A stretch of 64,000 nucleotides of DNA from Mariannaea sp. PMI_226 (Eukaryota; Ascomycota; Sordariomycetes; Hypocreales; Nectriaceae). How positions within the stretch are numbered: the stretch's first letter is position 1; each line of letters starts with the position of its first letter. Where the stretch lies: contig JANFOG010000020.1 in assembly GCA_024336345.1 (NCBI GenBank), forward strand, positions 372,001 to 436,000, read 5' to 3'. Shown here one piece after another: positions 12,142 through 23,901 of this stretch. The translations under genes were made by a program, and so were the position numbers. A model generated the notes under the pieces. It saw nothing but the letters and a program-made list of their open reading frames with translations. It was not told the origin of the DNA and ran no database searches.

Positions 12142-14343
12142 AATACATCTTCATGGTTGGGGGGAAGCGAAACTTATCCTGTGCAACACTCTCGGCGATT
12201 TTTTTTTTATGTTTTCATTCATAACAGCGCCCTGGCAGACTACGGCCCTGTGTACGAGCCCTGATGCAAGCTTGCTTACCTCACGCAATCCTCTGAAGCA
12301 AACCAGCTCACGGCCAACTCTAAATGTGACGGATAATCCCGCGTAAGCGCGGTCGCACAAGGTGCAATTATCAAGCGCATCAGCTTAGGACAAGCTCTGA
12401 ATGCGATCCACTCCGCGTCGCAAAGTATAGCACAAGCACCCTTGCGCACGTTGTAGTCGTCCCAAGCATATCAGCTCTGGATGATTCTTTATGGAGAACA
12501 GGGCCTTTCCTAGGAATGCAGGGGTCTAGGTCTACAAAACCAGCAATTTTTTAGGAGTTGATAGCATTGCTGATTCTAATTCCTGTTCGTCAGAAGGCTG
12601 CTCGAGTCGCACGACCATTAGGGCTCGAAGTACTCTTATGTCCAGCCAATTAATTAAAAAGCGCGAATGTGGTTACAAGATTGATTACAACCGCAGCTTG
12701 TTGTGTGGGGCTCTTCAGCCTATGGCCGGTCGAAAATGGGGAAATAATTGTCCTGATTGACCCCATTGGAGGCATTATGGGGACACTTCGAGCTAATATA
12801 GTCAATCACAAGTTCTTTGAAGAATATCATATGGTCATCATCTTCCTTGAATTGGACATCATGAAGGGGGACTTGGACGGTACCTGTGCCATGATGGATG
12901 GACAAGAAAGATGTGGGCTCCGTCGATCCTTTTGTGGGATATTCGTGAGGTACACACGTGGCCACCATCGAAATGACTCGCCATCATGATCGACGGCCAA
13001 CCCTAAATTCAATGCTCATTCAAAGAATCGCTGACCCACCCTCGAAAAGGCGCGGATAATAGCACAGCGACGCCAGGATCTCATCTTCGACAAAGACCTC
13101 CATGATCTTACCTGCGACCTTGCCGACACGCTGCGAGAGCTCGACGACCCTGCGTCTACTGAACATCATCCTCGCGCAGAAATCACCCGGCGAGACTTCG
13201 GGTAAGTCTCTATTGGAATTGTCTCTTGCGGAAGCCTTGTTTGCCCAAGAACGTTTTAGATACGCAGAATCGCTTTGCTTGGACGTCCAGTGTCGTCCTA
13301 GCCTCTTGAAGTTCGAGAAGTTGCGTTTACACATCACCATGGCAAAGATACCCCACATCTAGCCCGACACGAAGGTGCATTATCTTGTTGGAGCGGAGCG
13401 ATGAGAGAAATAGGAAAGTTTCATTTGACCAATGGCCGTAAAACTCGAATAATCGTCATATCTATTAGCGACACGCTGAGTGGTCTCGGCCAGACTTGGT
13501 TATTGCGCGAATGTCTGAAGCAGGTGACTTCTCTGGACGAAATTGTAAAGCCGGGTGGTGTCCAGTACTAGATTGCAAGCCTGCGCCATTTATAGAATAA
13601 TTACAGACTGGAAATCAGTCGTATATAGGGCTTTCTACCCGTTGAGCCTCCAAATTTCCACTCTCCCAAACTCCCCAGCCACAAACTATCTAAACCGCCA
13701 CATCCATCATGGCATGAACAGACCATGAGTGGTGCTCCAATCTGTCGCTTGCCCCGCCGCCTCGCGCAGATCGCTTACGACTGATGAGATAATTTGCGTC
13801 ATACCTAGAATGTACCTTGGAGAATGTCCTTCTGCATTGAGGAGTCGACAGCGTGCAACTGAACCTTCGCTTTTGGAGACCGGAGGGCAACGAGCGATGC
13901 GGACCTGCACGCTTCTTGGATTGTTGGGCCCGCATATGTAACCCCTCCCCTATATGCATAAAGTAGGGGATTATATCTTCCTTCGCGCATACAAAGCAAG
14001 AGATCTGTTGGTGTAAGCAAGAGGGCTACGTCAAGCCAGCCCCACAGACACGTTTGAGGGAACAGGGGAGAGCCACACATAGTATTTCTTAGATAGACTT
14101 CCCAGGCTTCCTGGACATAAGGTAGCTGCGTAGGCAAGGCGGCGTGCCTGGTGGAGGCGCTGGTTTATCTTGAGAAAATGGGATTGCAGCACGGCCAACT
14201 GAACTGCTCTCATATTCTGCTCCACCCAAGTGGTAGGGTTAAGCTCAGTAATTCATGATCCTCACCGAACCAACTGCCAAAGCCAGCGCTAATCAATATG
14301 TACAGATGGCCAGGAAAATTGTCGCCCACTAAACTCCACTAAA
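12142..14343. other. Intergenic, no supported gene
   Basis: Several 60-110-codon frames exist, the longest on the minus strand at 13020-13358 and 13805-14137, but they overlap other open frames and show no motif or splice partner I can defend. Treat as unassigned sequence. Confidence 0.4.
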
Positions 14344-14662
14344 GATGTAGTGGATCTGGGTTATATGATGATGGAATTGATGCAAGGTTATGTTAAGGAG
14401 GGTGCCAATCTGGGTCTTGACGATCCAGAGCGGTGGGACCCAGATGTCGTAAGCTTTCTTTCAGCGACAACATCTGCATCGTCTTCGAACGAGTTGAGCC
14501 AAGTCAGTCTCATTTGGATTTGTGTCAAATCAATTGCTAACATACCTCAAGCACCCATTCTTACGTTCTTGGCAAAAGGAAAAATTGAAGGGGCTGATTT
14601 CTCTGGTTATAACATGGACTAGGCAAGATTACGAGTATCTCGGCTGGCAAGAAAGGGAATAG
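14344..14662 (+). pseudogene. Ser/Thr kinase C-lobe fragment
   Basis: The plus strand reads DVVDLGYMMMELMQGYVKEG, then DDPERWDPDVVSFLSATTSA, then SSSNELSQ. A 49-nt intron (GTCAGT, branch TGCTAAC, acceptor ..CAAG, 14503-14551) follows, then HPFLRSWQKEKLKGLISLV and a tail to a stop at 14662. This is the end of the kinase fold (helix F aspartate context, the RW block and the final HPFL helix) as seen in a large, expanded fungal kinase group. Everything upstream, including the glycine loop, catalytic lysine, HRD and DFG, is absent. It is a 5'-truncated copy whose last intron survives. Confidence 0.62.
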
Positions 14663-16364
14663 CTGCTGTTATGCTCAGAGAAAGAGCTAGCTGGTCTAAC
14701 AGGAATCGGAATCTAAGCTAGGCTGTCTCCATTTTGGACCGAAAGACAGCACCCGACAGTTGCATTGAAAGGGGAAAGGCAGTGGACGGCACAGGCAGGT
14801 TATTTATAGTTACTTTATCTAGATCGGGCAACATGGTCAATGAAACGCAAAACAAGACGAACCCGCGCAGAGGGAGACGAGAAGAATGAACATTATATGT
14901 CAGGGTGTAGATGATGTAACTAGAGGTACAAGCACCGTCTGCAGTTGCCACCGGTAAAAGTAATTGCTGTCGTGCGCAAAGAATGTGATAATGCAGACAG
15001 GGAGAAACATAAAGGAAAGTAAAAAAAAAAAAAAAAAAAGGCTGCGATGGCGACTTGGTACCTAAAGGCAGCGAAACTTTAGTGCCTACGCGAAATTTAG
15101 CTTACGAGGGTTGGAGTGAGAAGCATCCTGCTTGGGAGACCCTGCTTGAGCGACATGCCGCTCGAGACGGTCTGCACATTCAGGTGTCCGCTTGAGCTAA
15201 TCTGCGTGAGAGGATTGCGTCGTATGCGTGGCCGCTTGTGCTGGAGCCTGCCTGAACGAATTCGAGGCCTTATGACATTTTGATTCTGATAAATTTTCGG
15301 CTCTAACCTCTCCCAAAACCTTGTCGGTCCGAAACCAAGGGTGTGGTGAGGCATCGCTGAGATGAGCTCTCGTCTCTGCTAACCCTGCTCAATAAATTAT
15401 CTCCTGAACGATGCACATGTTATGCGCTATGGATCTTCTGAAAGATCCCAGACGTGAGTGGGGGATATTTTACCCATGAGGTCACAAATCGAGATTTATT
15501 ACCTGGGAGGCGCCATAAAGATAGGGTACCTCTGTCCTCACCTACACATACCAGTCACAGCTATAGCTGGGCTATGTGGGTCAGAGAGTACTTTGAAAAA
15601 TTGCGAATGATGCCTCATGTCTGTCAAGTGATGTGCGAAGCCACTGGATGCTGAGCGTTCCCCCCACTGCCAATCACTGCTCACGACGACAGTGTCCCAA
15701 GCAGATCTGTCCCCGCAGTTTCGGTCGTATTCACCTCCGCGCACGGCATCTACTGCTTGCACAGATCTGCCTGCGACTTCGGCCGCGTTGGAGGATCTGC
15801 TTGAGATTTAAACTGCGTCGGCGAAGCAGCTTAAGCAGACTTCCGCTTAGGCTGTGGACCGCCGATGAGGTTCCGCATACGAATTTTTGCCTACGCTTTG
15901 AATCGACAATTAACCACTGTTAAGGACATAGACATAAACAAACCCTTTCCTCAAGTGGCTCAGCCGACAGGAAATAAGCTCAATGACTTCTGAAACCCTT
16001 CGTTCAGGGTGATTGCTGGCCAAGGGTGAGATGACCCACTGGAAATGATCCCATTGGCTGACGTTGCGAGTAGGGCTACCCGTCGAATACACCGATATGA
16101 TCCAACCAAAGGTCGCGTGCAGTCAATTATCCCTGGCGAAGCCTCCTTTTTAATGACTTGGTTCTCTTGAACTGTTGCAATACGTCATCCCCCAACAATG
16201 TGTTTGGAAACTTCTGGAACATACGTGCTTGAACCACGTCTCCACATTGTCCCACTCGTCAGGGGCATATAAGGTCATCTCTTATCGTGCACATATACTC
16301 TCGTTCAGCCTATCTTCGTCTAAAACACTTTCGTTCAACATTCGTTCCTTCTTCAGCATCTGCA
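14663..16364. other. Intergenic with poly-A run and degenerate short repeats
   Basis: A 19-A run lies at 15021-15039. From about 15118 to 15265 and again around 15700-15860 a loose 15-16-bp periodicity recurs, with cores like CTGCTTGA, CTGCGTGA and CCGCTTGA; it looks like an old minisatellite. Overlapping frames on both strands follow the periodicity and are not convincing genes. No gene is supported. Confidence 0.4.
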
Positions 16365-18236
16365 ATGACTCGGCCGACTTCAATCATGACTATCGATGAC
16401 CTTGATCAGGCTATGGAGGTTTCTTAGGCCCTCACCTTTAGTAATACCAGTTAACCACAACTAGATAGGTCTTCGAAGCTTGGGTCAAGTACATGAATCC
16501 ACATCTAAATAATCCCGATGGAAACGATACCCGCAGCCATATTCTCGCCCAGCTACAGAAAATAGTTGCGGGAACTTGGGTTGCCACTCCGGCGGTAATC
16601 TCCGTATTAACCCTAGCGATGACCCCGGCGATGACTCCGGCGATGACTCCGGCGATGACTCCGGCGATGACTCCGGCGATGACTCCGGCGATGACTCCGG
16701 CGATGACTCCGGCGATGACTCCGGCGATGACTCCGGCGATGACTCCGGCACCGGCTACGTCATCCATTCCTGCATTAACATTGGCACAGACATCCTCTGG
16801 TACCGCAACATCGCCTGAGACGAGCGTCACCGACCCCGACCCAATGAACTTGCGCTTGGCCCCGCCCGCGGACATAACGAACCCTACGAGTAACTCGACT
16901 GAGCTGCTTCGAGCTCCCTCCTCTCCGACAGAGGCCAACGAAGAAGCGCATGACCTCTCCGGTGGCTCACTTGAAACAAGGACAAGGCAGGATAAACAAC
17001 AGAAAAACAATGCGACAGGTAAAGGAAGTAAAGCAAAACCAAAGCGAGTAAAAAAAACGACCGTCCCACGTCCGGAGGCCAGAAAGATGCTAGAACCAAG
17101 ACGCCCTGACATATTCGAGGCGTTCGTGAACTTTTGTCGAGCAATGTTCGGTATCACGCGTCAAACGTACACAGTCAATCCTTTAGACCCGGAAGTTAAA
17201 CAGTTGTGGGATACGTACAAAAATATCGATGCCAAGCGGAAGGATAACGACAGTGAAGCTGAGAAAAATCGTATACTTTCTTTCTTGAGTTTGATGTCAA
17301 TCGCAAGGATCTATCAAGACGAGAGAGTTCGCCAGCATGATCTGTAAGTGCGCAATTCGTCAACTCCAAAACGAATTCGGCCCCTTGATCATCCCGATCG
17401 GGGTCGTGTTTCAAAAGATGAAGCCTTGAATATCTTAACGCGGCAAATCCTCGGTCTGGGGTCGAACTACAAATTCCGCAAGGATGATCCATTTAAGAAC
17501 CCTATCTCAAATGCTATTCGTATTGGAAGAGCCCTCAATGCTTTAAAGGATGCGTTCGGATGGGCTGCTGTAATCGTCCCAGGCTCCTTTCTGACAAACG
17601 AAGAGTGGGTTTAAATCTGCCCATTCACTTGTCCGACATGCTGTTGATTAATACTCCAGGTACCACCGTATTTGTATTAACGAGACCGGGGAGTTTATTC
17701 GTTACGTTAGAGTAACCTATACGGATTACCTACCAGAGCTGCGTGCCATATCCAACGTGGTGGAGGATTTATTGTTTCAACGTTATCCTCCCGACGCTCT
17801 GCTGAACATTCTATCCGTACCTCCGGACTATGACGTTACGCAACAGGACATGGACCTGATTCGTTGGGTTTCTTGGAACTACCCTCCTGCAGTCCCTCAA
17901 AATATGCTTAATGTGGTGGGCCAGCCGTTGGTCGAGACTGATTCCCATGTTAATCAAGACCCACCTTACGAACAACAAAATGTAACAGGTCAATCGGTCG
18001 AGCCCCAAGAATGGCGCAAGAACGCGATCGAATCACCTGCTGAGACGGACCAGTCGATGGAGACCGATTCCCAGACCCAAACAATAATTAATGACAGTAC
18101 GCAAGTCGAGCTGTTCAATGAGACAGAATTGCAAGAAGGTTTGAATAATCTTGATCTTAATCTTGCCATGAACAGTCTGCAGCATTATCAGCCAGGCGAA
18201 ATAGACCACTCAACTTCAAATGGTAATCTGATGTGA
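16365..18236 (+). CDS. Unknown protein with TPAM repeat; one in-frame TAA
   Basis: A start at 16365 gives MTRPTSIMTIDDLDQAME. A 50-nt intron (16419-16468) then leads into VFEAWVKYMNPHL in frame. Exon 2 holds an 11-copy MTPA repeat, a Ser/Thr/Pro-rich stretch, a basic patch (KGSKAKPKRVKK) and RPDIFEAFVNFCRAMFGI. A TAA at 17345-17347 interrupts, but the same frame continues open through RPLDHPDRGRVSKDEALNIL and FGWAAVIVPGSFLTNEE. A GTGGGT..CCAG intron (17605-17659) joins in phase to YHRICINETGEFIRYVR and on to a stop at 18236: 589 codons with one stop. The TAA lies inside a perfect GTAAGT donor; a 186-nt in-phase intron (17344-17529) would remove it but is long for this region. I do not recognise the fold; the basic patch and neighbours suggest a nuclear regulator (inference). 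Confidence 0.55.
16618..16749 (+). repeat. 12-bp coding minisatellite, 11 copies
   Basis: The unit GATGACTCCGGC is repeated eleven times; the first copy has CCC in place of TCC and the other ten are identical. In the coding frame it gives (MTPA)n. Long frames on other reading frames here (DDSG, GVIA and SPES repeats) are consequences of the same repeat. Confidence 0.92.
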
Positions 18237-19170
18237 GGTTTTCCACTACCGACTAGTCTACCTCTACAATAGGACTTTGCTATCCAGTCCAGACCAGGTT
18301 CAGCGTCAGTGCCACAGCGTGTGGCTAGTGCCACAAATTCCTTTTGTGCGTGGTCCGGCCACTTTTGGTTGCTCTTAGAAGCAGCGTGTATTGCGTGCAC
18401 AGACACACTAGTCCAAAAATGGACTGGCGTAGAAATTCTTTGAGCGCTCGGCACTGACGCTGAACTTGTATTGTATTGTATGGTACTGTTCTGCTTGCCA
18501 GCTGCGAGTGGTGCGGAAAAAATTATCTTCGCTGGGGAAGCGCGGTTCATTGAAACAGAGGAAAAGCAGGAAAGAGGAAGGAGAATTGAAAGAACGGGGG
18601 CAAGAAAAGAGGATAGAGAACAAAAAAGCTGAAAAAGAAAAATGGAATGAATGGGTCAAATTTACGCTCATGGTATTAGATAAGCCTCCACGACGCATCC
18701 CTTTAGGGGTGATTGCTACTCAAAATTTACGTTCGATCTTATAATGGTCTCCACTGGACAGGTCGCACATGTCGACCTACGAATTTGTTCTTCCAGCCCG
18801 ATGTAAAGGTGATGATAAATTCCTTTCACTACTCATTGGCTAACAACTTATGTACAAAATCTTGGGTTCTGTTCTCTATGTCTGTCTGCACGCACCTTCA
18901 TTGCCGCTTAGTGCACCTATTAGTCAACTACGGTGTGCCCATTCAAAGTGGAGATGTGAATGAAAACCGCCGCTTTGATTTCTTGTCGTATTTTTTCTAC
19001 AATTTTACGGACCTTGGTCCAATCTTCTTGGCATTCTTTGCTCTCCGATCATTGATGTGAGATTCCTTGTCTCTTCAGCCTGATATCCGCAGCAGTCACC
19101 TGAACCGGCAACGGAAAGCTTCTTTCCTACTTGTCTAATTAATCATCAAATCCGACAAAACTGGGAGGGG
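18237..19170. other. Intergenic, no supported gene
   Basis: A plus-strand frame at 18466-18744 includes a Lys/Glu-rich run (18530-18640), but the purine-rich composition alone explains it. No family match is seen. Confidence 0.4.
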
Positions 19171-19386
19171 TCAGTCGCTAACCAGCTCCGCTGGCGGTGG
19201 TGGCCACGCCTTGTCCGTTGATTTGAAAACGTAATTTTGCCCTTTCCGCTGTAGTAAAATGTAAACATCAGCGTGATAAATCTCATGGATATCAAAACCG
19301 GTCTTCTGCAAGGTACGCCATCTCTTCTGAAAGTTTTCGCCACTGCGGTCCCTCTTCACCAATGGAGTAGTATTATCGTCAACCAT
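19171..19386 (-). CDS. Short MADS-box-like protein
   Basis: From ATG 19386 a 71-residue frame reads MVDDNTTPLVKRDRSGENFQ, then KRWRTLQKTGFDIHEIYHAD, VYILLQRKGQNYVFKSTDKA and ends WPPPPAELVSD. This matches small fungal proteins with half a MADS/SRF domain: basic helix 'NFxKRrrTLxKKaxELh', beta strand 'aDVYxLLxRkGqxyxFxS', then 'WPPspxxL'. Those proteins would act as nuclear DNA-binding or dimerising factors; function here is inferred. The usual second lysine of KK is replaced by TG (QKTGF), a change in the DNA-contact helix. It sits between two regulator-like genes on the opposite strand. Confidence 0.5.
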   Translation of the reverse strand: MVDDNTTPLVKRDRSGENFQKRWRTLQKTGFDIHEIYHADVYILLQRKGQNYVFKSTDKAWPPPPAELVSD

Positions 19387-20033
19387 GCTTGAAGAACGTA
19401 TTGGTCGGGAGAATGAGTTGCTAATTATGGGGCATTCGCCACATTTATATACCCGAAACATCCCGCTCCCCTCTCGCACCTGAAAATCTTTCGGAGCGTT
19501 ACAGTCAAGAAACATGTCCGAGATACTGGTTCATTTTCAGAACGGAGGGACCTCGTCGTGATGGACCTGGACAGTACCCTCGGTGCTGTACCCAGAGCGC
19601 ACAACCTCGTAAATTCTCAAGCCAAATCTCCCCGGTGACGACAGCGACAATTTTTGCACCGTAGCATATACAATGGCTCCCTCCCATCCTTCTCAATGAA
19701 ACAGTGAAACAGCCAAAGTTAGTTAACACTGGACAGGTAACGTCCAATGGGAGTGGAACCTCACAGAGAAGCAAGCGTTTGCCATAACAAAACACCAAGA
19801 TTACGAAAGTTCCTCAATGACGTCAAGCGTGTCATCCGGCCGAACGATATTACACCACGACAGAAAGAGAGCTGCTCGCAATCTTGTTCGTCAAGAAATG
19901 GTCCCCGATGCAGGTATGAGGACCCGAGTGTGATGTCAAAGTGGGGGAGTCAAGCCGCCAGTGACGTTATAAAGCGAAATTACCCAAACAAATCACGACG
20001 TCGATATAGTTCCTACCCCTCCAATCTTTCTGG

Positions 20034-21581
20034 ATGATATCATATCACGTGCAAGATTATTTCCTACTTTTATCTGATCGCCACCAATCGAGCTCCCAAT
20101 CGCAGACGACTCCTACCATTGCATATCATAACTGCACCCATGCAAAGCTGGAATGCCGGTCGCAGAATTTCGAAATGTGTGAGGAGAATCAGGAGCGTGC
20201 CTATATCGCCGCCTCCAGGCGAACCGACCGCAGCCTCGAGGCTCGGGTCCAATCAGCGCAGATGGCGAGCAAGATCCACGAGAAACGTACCGGCAAGGCG
20301 CTTCGCATCTCCGAGGCGATAGTCATGGGAGAGGATATGTACGAGGACGAGGATCAGGATTTTCCTCGATCCTACCCGTCCGCCGAAACGAAGATGCGGG
20401 CGGACGCATACCTAACACACCCGGTGGTCTTATCCAAAATGGTGTCAGAATTGGAGAGAAATTGGCGTGAGAATGAGGTCAATCGAGCATTTGCCGAAGC
20501 ATATCCCCATCAAGACATCTTGAAACGATGGTCTTCATCTAAACTCCCCGATTTCGAACCAACCCGCAGTGATGGGCTTTACGTACCACAGGACCTGTCG
20601 CCTGAACCAGGCTTTGACCAGACCAAGTATGGTCGCGAGGTACAGACGCAGACACGCACTGAGACCTCACCGCTCGTTCTAGATGTTAATGGGAACTCTC
20701 AGTCTCCGGCCTTGACGTTGTTGTCCGTTGAGGCGACTCATTCAACGGAAGAGTCAGCTTGCGAAAATCTTGTCGGCTTACACTCCCTTGGCCAGCATAC
20801 GTCTGACGCAGCCTCGCCTTCATATTTGACGGTAACCCAACGAGAGAGCTGCGAAGATGGAGAATTCTTCAAACCGGAGTCATTATGCTGCATCTATGGC
20901 ACTTTACCAAGCCCGCCATTGGATAGTTGGCTGTTGACTGATACGTCAGCAGTCCTGGGCTCTGGGTCGCCGTATCCAGGCGGCCCATCTTCCTCAGGTC
21001 TGTAACAAAACCCTGCCGGCCCATGAATGAAGTATCTAAATTCTTCAGAATACGTACACAGTGATACGGAGATGCAAAACTTGAGTTATAATGACCAACA
21101 CACCAGCGACACACCTGGTCAGTCACCTGATCAATTACCCGACCAATCTTGCGATCCATCTGCAAACCAGCCCCCTAGCCCATATTCGATTACGAACCGA
21201 AGATTAGAGAGAACCGCAGTCCGTCTCGATGATTGCGGGACGGGGCACAGGCCGCATCCTGAAGGTCTTAAGGACAATCCCTTAACACAGTCTGAGTTTC
21301 TTCAACACGGAATGTCCGACATCGCCAAGCGGGCTCGACAGCGAAACCGAACCGCAGCCAACAAATTCCGGGCCAAGAAGAACAAGAATATTCAAAACCT
21401 CCGAGAGAAGGAGCAATCGCTAAGGAAGGAACACGAAAAGCTCGAGTCAGAGGTCTCCAAATTGAGATACAACGTCACAGAGCTTAAGTCCTCTTTGCTG
21501 CTTCATCATGACTGCGACTGTTCCTTAATTCAGGACTACATCACCAATGAGGCCACTAAACTAGTAAGAATGAGGGAGTGA
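20034..21581 (+). CDS. bZIP transcription factor (ATF/CREB-like), two joined blocks
   Basis: Block one (to 20997) carries a conserved fungal signature, NQERAYIAASRRTDRSLEAR, followed by VQSAQMASKIHEKRTGKALR and an acidic MYEDEDQDFPRSY. Block two (21049-21581) ends in a bZIP: basic region RARQRNRTAANKFRAKKNK, a leucine zipper through KLRYNVTELKSSLLLH, then the ATF-like DCDCSLIQDYI motif. The blocks lie in the same frame, separated only by a TAA; a 51-nt intron (20998-21048, GTCTGT..TTCTTCAG) joins them in phase. Block two could instead be its own short bZIP gene from ATG 21027. The start is uncertain: 20034 is the open-frame start, while ATG 20175 (MCEENQERA) follows an acceptor-like CGCAG, so a 5' exon may exist. 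Nuclear DNA-binding regulator by family. Confidence 0.68.
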
Positions 21582-22324
21582 TGTCCCTTCACTTCCTCTC
21601 ACGGTAGGATAATGATAGTAATATGATCACACAGTCGGGGGCATCTACAACCTGACCGAGCAAATGCTGGTACATAAACTGGCACCTGCATTGGATGGCA
21701 TCCGAGTTCATATTCACACTCCAATCAGTCATATCCACTCTAAATAAGGTTGTTGACAAGGTTTGAAACACGTACTTGGGCCGATTGCCTTATTTGGTCA
21801 GGCAGCCACGTAAAGATCAGGCTTGTTGCAGACATGGATCGACCCGAATTCATCATGATGCCGCTAGAAACGCATTCCGAGGTCCCTTGGTAGTAGCTTA
21901 GGTTTAAATATCGTCAAGCTTTGTAGTTGAGGCTTCGATGGGACCTGCTCAAGGAGGATCTTCGTGCTTGTTCGTCACAGGGAATTATGAAATGTCACTA
22001 GCACTTACTCCAAGGAGTACAGCAGCCCACTCTGTTATCTTTGATTGGGGAGCTGGAACTGTCTCACCGACAAGCAGATAGGCGTGCCTTAAAAAATGGT
22101 AAGTTTGTGGATGTGTGTGGCGTCACATGGATACTGGAGGGCTAGGAAGGATGGGTGATAGCGCACCCATACCCCTCTCTTCCAAAGCCCGATGAAGGAC
22201 GATCTTCACACTGTCAGCACAACGTCCTACGTCATACCTCAATTGCCACAACTCACACAACATTACCTGCAGTACAGCATCAGGAAGTAAAAATCGCCGA
22301 GGAGTTGCACAATTTACCGATCAC
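21582..22324. other. Intergenic
   Basis: Region between the bZIP gene and the next frame. No motif seen. A frame at 22155-22424 overlaps the next feature and is not supported on its own. Confidence 0.4.
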
Positions 22325-22945
22325 ATGGTACTTAAATTCCCAATTCCTCCATGCACCTGTTCTTGGAGTTCAAGCCTCGTCTCCCAGAAAGCTCCTTCAA
22401 TTTCCACCCCGCGCAATATATTAAACCCCATCCTCAATTCTAGCAACGCTTGCCCTTCGAAGCGACTCAAGCGAACTACTGATCTCAACGCCAAAGAATC
22501 GCCTCAGAAAGGGTCCGGAACTCACAAGTTGACCTCTTATATTACAGATCAACCTGCTGAGAAAATACCGTTTCAGTGCCAGCAGAACGGCATGGGAGAC
22601 CTTTCAGTATACCTTCATTCGGATTTCGATCTTGAATTTGACATCAACACCGACTTCGGTCTTAAATGGCACGCACCTCTGATCTCGGCATACGACAACA
22701 GCCGCATGCAAGATCAGTCGGCTTGTGAGACACTCGGTCTCCTACCAAATCACGATGGACAAAGCTCGGCACAGCACCCACAAAGAAGTGATAACCAATA
22801 TAATGGACTGGTGCTAGACAAATCAAACGAAATCTGTAATGAATTGGATCAGGCTTTGATGTATCTAACTCAACTGGGTTACAAACTACATGAACGGAAC
22901 AGGCAGCAAATCGATGTGGTAAGGAAAGAAATTCAGTGCGCTTAG
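22325..22945 (+). CDS. Hypothetical protein, acidic middle region
   Basis: An uninterrupted 206-residue frame starts at ATG 22325. It has a Ser/Pro-rich N terminus, a basic SKRLKRTTD patch, a block MGDLSVYLHSDFDLEFDINT rich in acid and hydrophobic residues (activation-domain-like), and a helical C terminus LDQALMYLTQLGYKLHERNR. I do not recognise a family. It follows the bZIP gene on the same strand. The length, absence of stops and codon pattern favour a real gene or terminal exon; the true start may be upstream. Confidence 0.4.
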   Translation: MVLKFPIPPCTCSWSSSLVSQKAPSISTPRNILNPILNSSNACPSKRLKRTTDLNAKESPQKGSGTHKLTSYITDQPAEKIPFQCQQNGMGDLSVYLHSDFDLEFDINTDFGLKWHAPLISAYDNSRMQDQSACETLGLLPNHDGQSSAQHPQRSDNQYNGLVLDKSNEICNELDQALMYLTQLGYKLHERNRQQIDVVRKEIQCA

Positions 22946-23901
22946 GATGTGTTCATAATAGAATTAAGATATGGGACACGACCAGAAACGATGAGGATAC
23001 GTTGCTGAACCCTCCTGAGCTATCAAGCGGAATGAACAGTCTCCTCTGATCACACCAGGAAGATGGATATATGCAGTCCGATTCCTAGTCCGGCACCACC
23101 ACAGTCAAAATAACTGCCCTTCTTTGGGCGCGGCGATAGAACCCAGCCCGGTTTGCTTTGGGGTGTTTCGGCACCCATTAAGGATTCTTCGGAGGAAGGA
23201 TAGTCTCGGTGATATTGGGCCTGGGGGACCGGGCGATGACAGCGGTGTCGAGGCTACCAGTAAAAAAAAAGGAAGTCAAATACAATCAACTCGACCATGA
23301 GTTCAACCTTGGACATGTGGTCTACTTCATCGAACAGTGTCATCCGGGCCTAAGGTCGGAGCTCATCAACATGTCGTATATCTTACCGAGAGTCCTCACG
23401 TGGCAGCACCTGGAATAACCCTCTCAGCGACTGTTCCCATTGTCCGCTGATATCCAGGACTTGGAGAAGACTGGGCCCTACATTAACACTGATGTATGGC
23501 CCAAACACGTCGTACCTGATCTGCACCCCATATCGACCGAATCTCCAGTTACTGGCGGCACTCACCAACCAGGCCAGACATCTACCATGGACATCTACCA
23601 TGGATTCAGGCTCTAGTAACGAACCATATGAAGCCCTGGCCCAACTAGGTCCATCTGATTCTGAGCAAGCACACCCACCAACATAGATAAGAAATCTGCG
23701 TATCCTCTCTTGAGGATAGACATACGTATAAAGCCTTCGTTGGCTGATTAGGAGTATTCAAGCCGATAAATCAATTCACCAGTGATTGAAAGCGCCCCGC
23801 CTAGCTGTGGTTGTTGATCAATAACCGCCCCGGGTCCTGCAAGGTAACGATTTCTACAACTACAGGATGGGTGACATGTCCAACAGCTAGCATGAATCCC
23901 A
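22946..23901. other. Intergenic, 3' side of DUF3435 gene
   Basis: Only short frames occur. No repeats or motifs recognised. If the DUF3435 gene belongs to a Starship, cargo would lie on this side, but none is evident here. Confidence 0.4.

Noticed and set aside
13020..14225. Minus-strand frames of 60-112 codons that look mildly coding
   Set aside because: No motif, no joinable exons, and overlapping open frames on the other strand.
16438..17157. 239-codon minus-strand frame with GVIA repeats
   Set aside because: It is held open by the 12-bp minisatellite; the plus strand has splice-supported coding sequence with a better composition.
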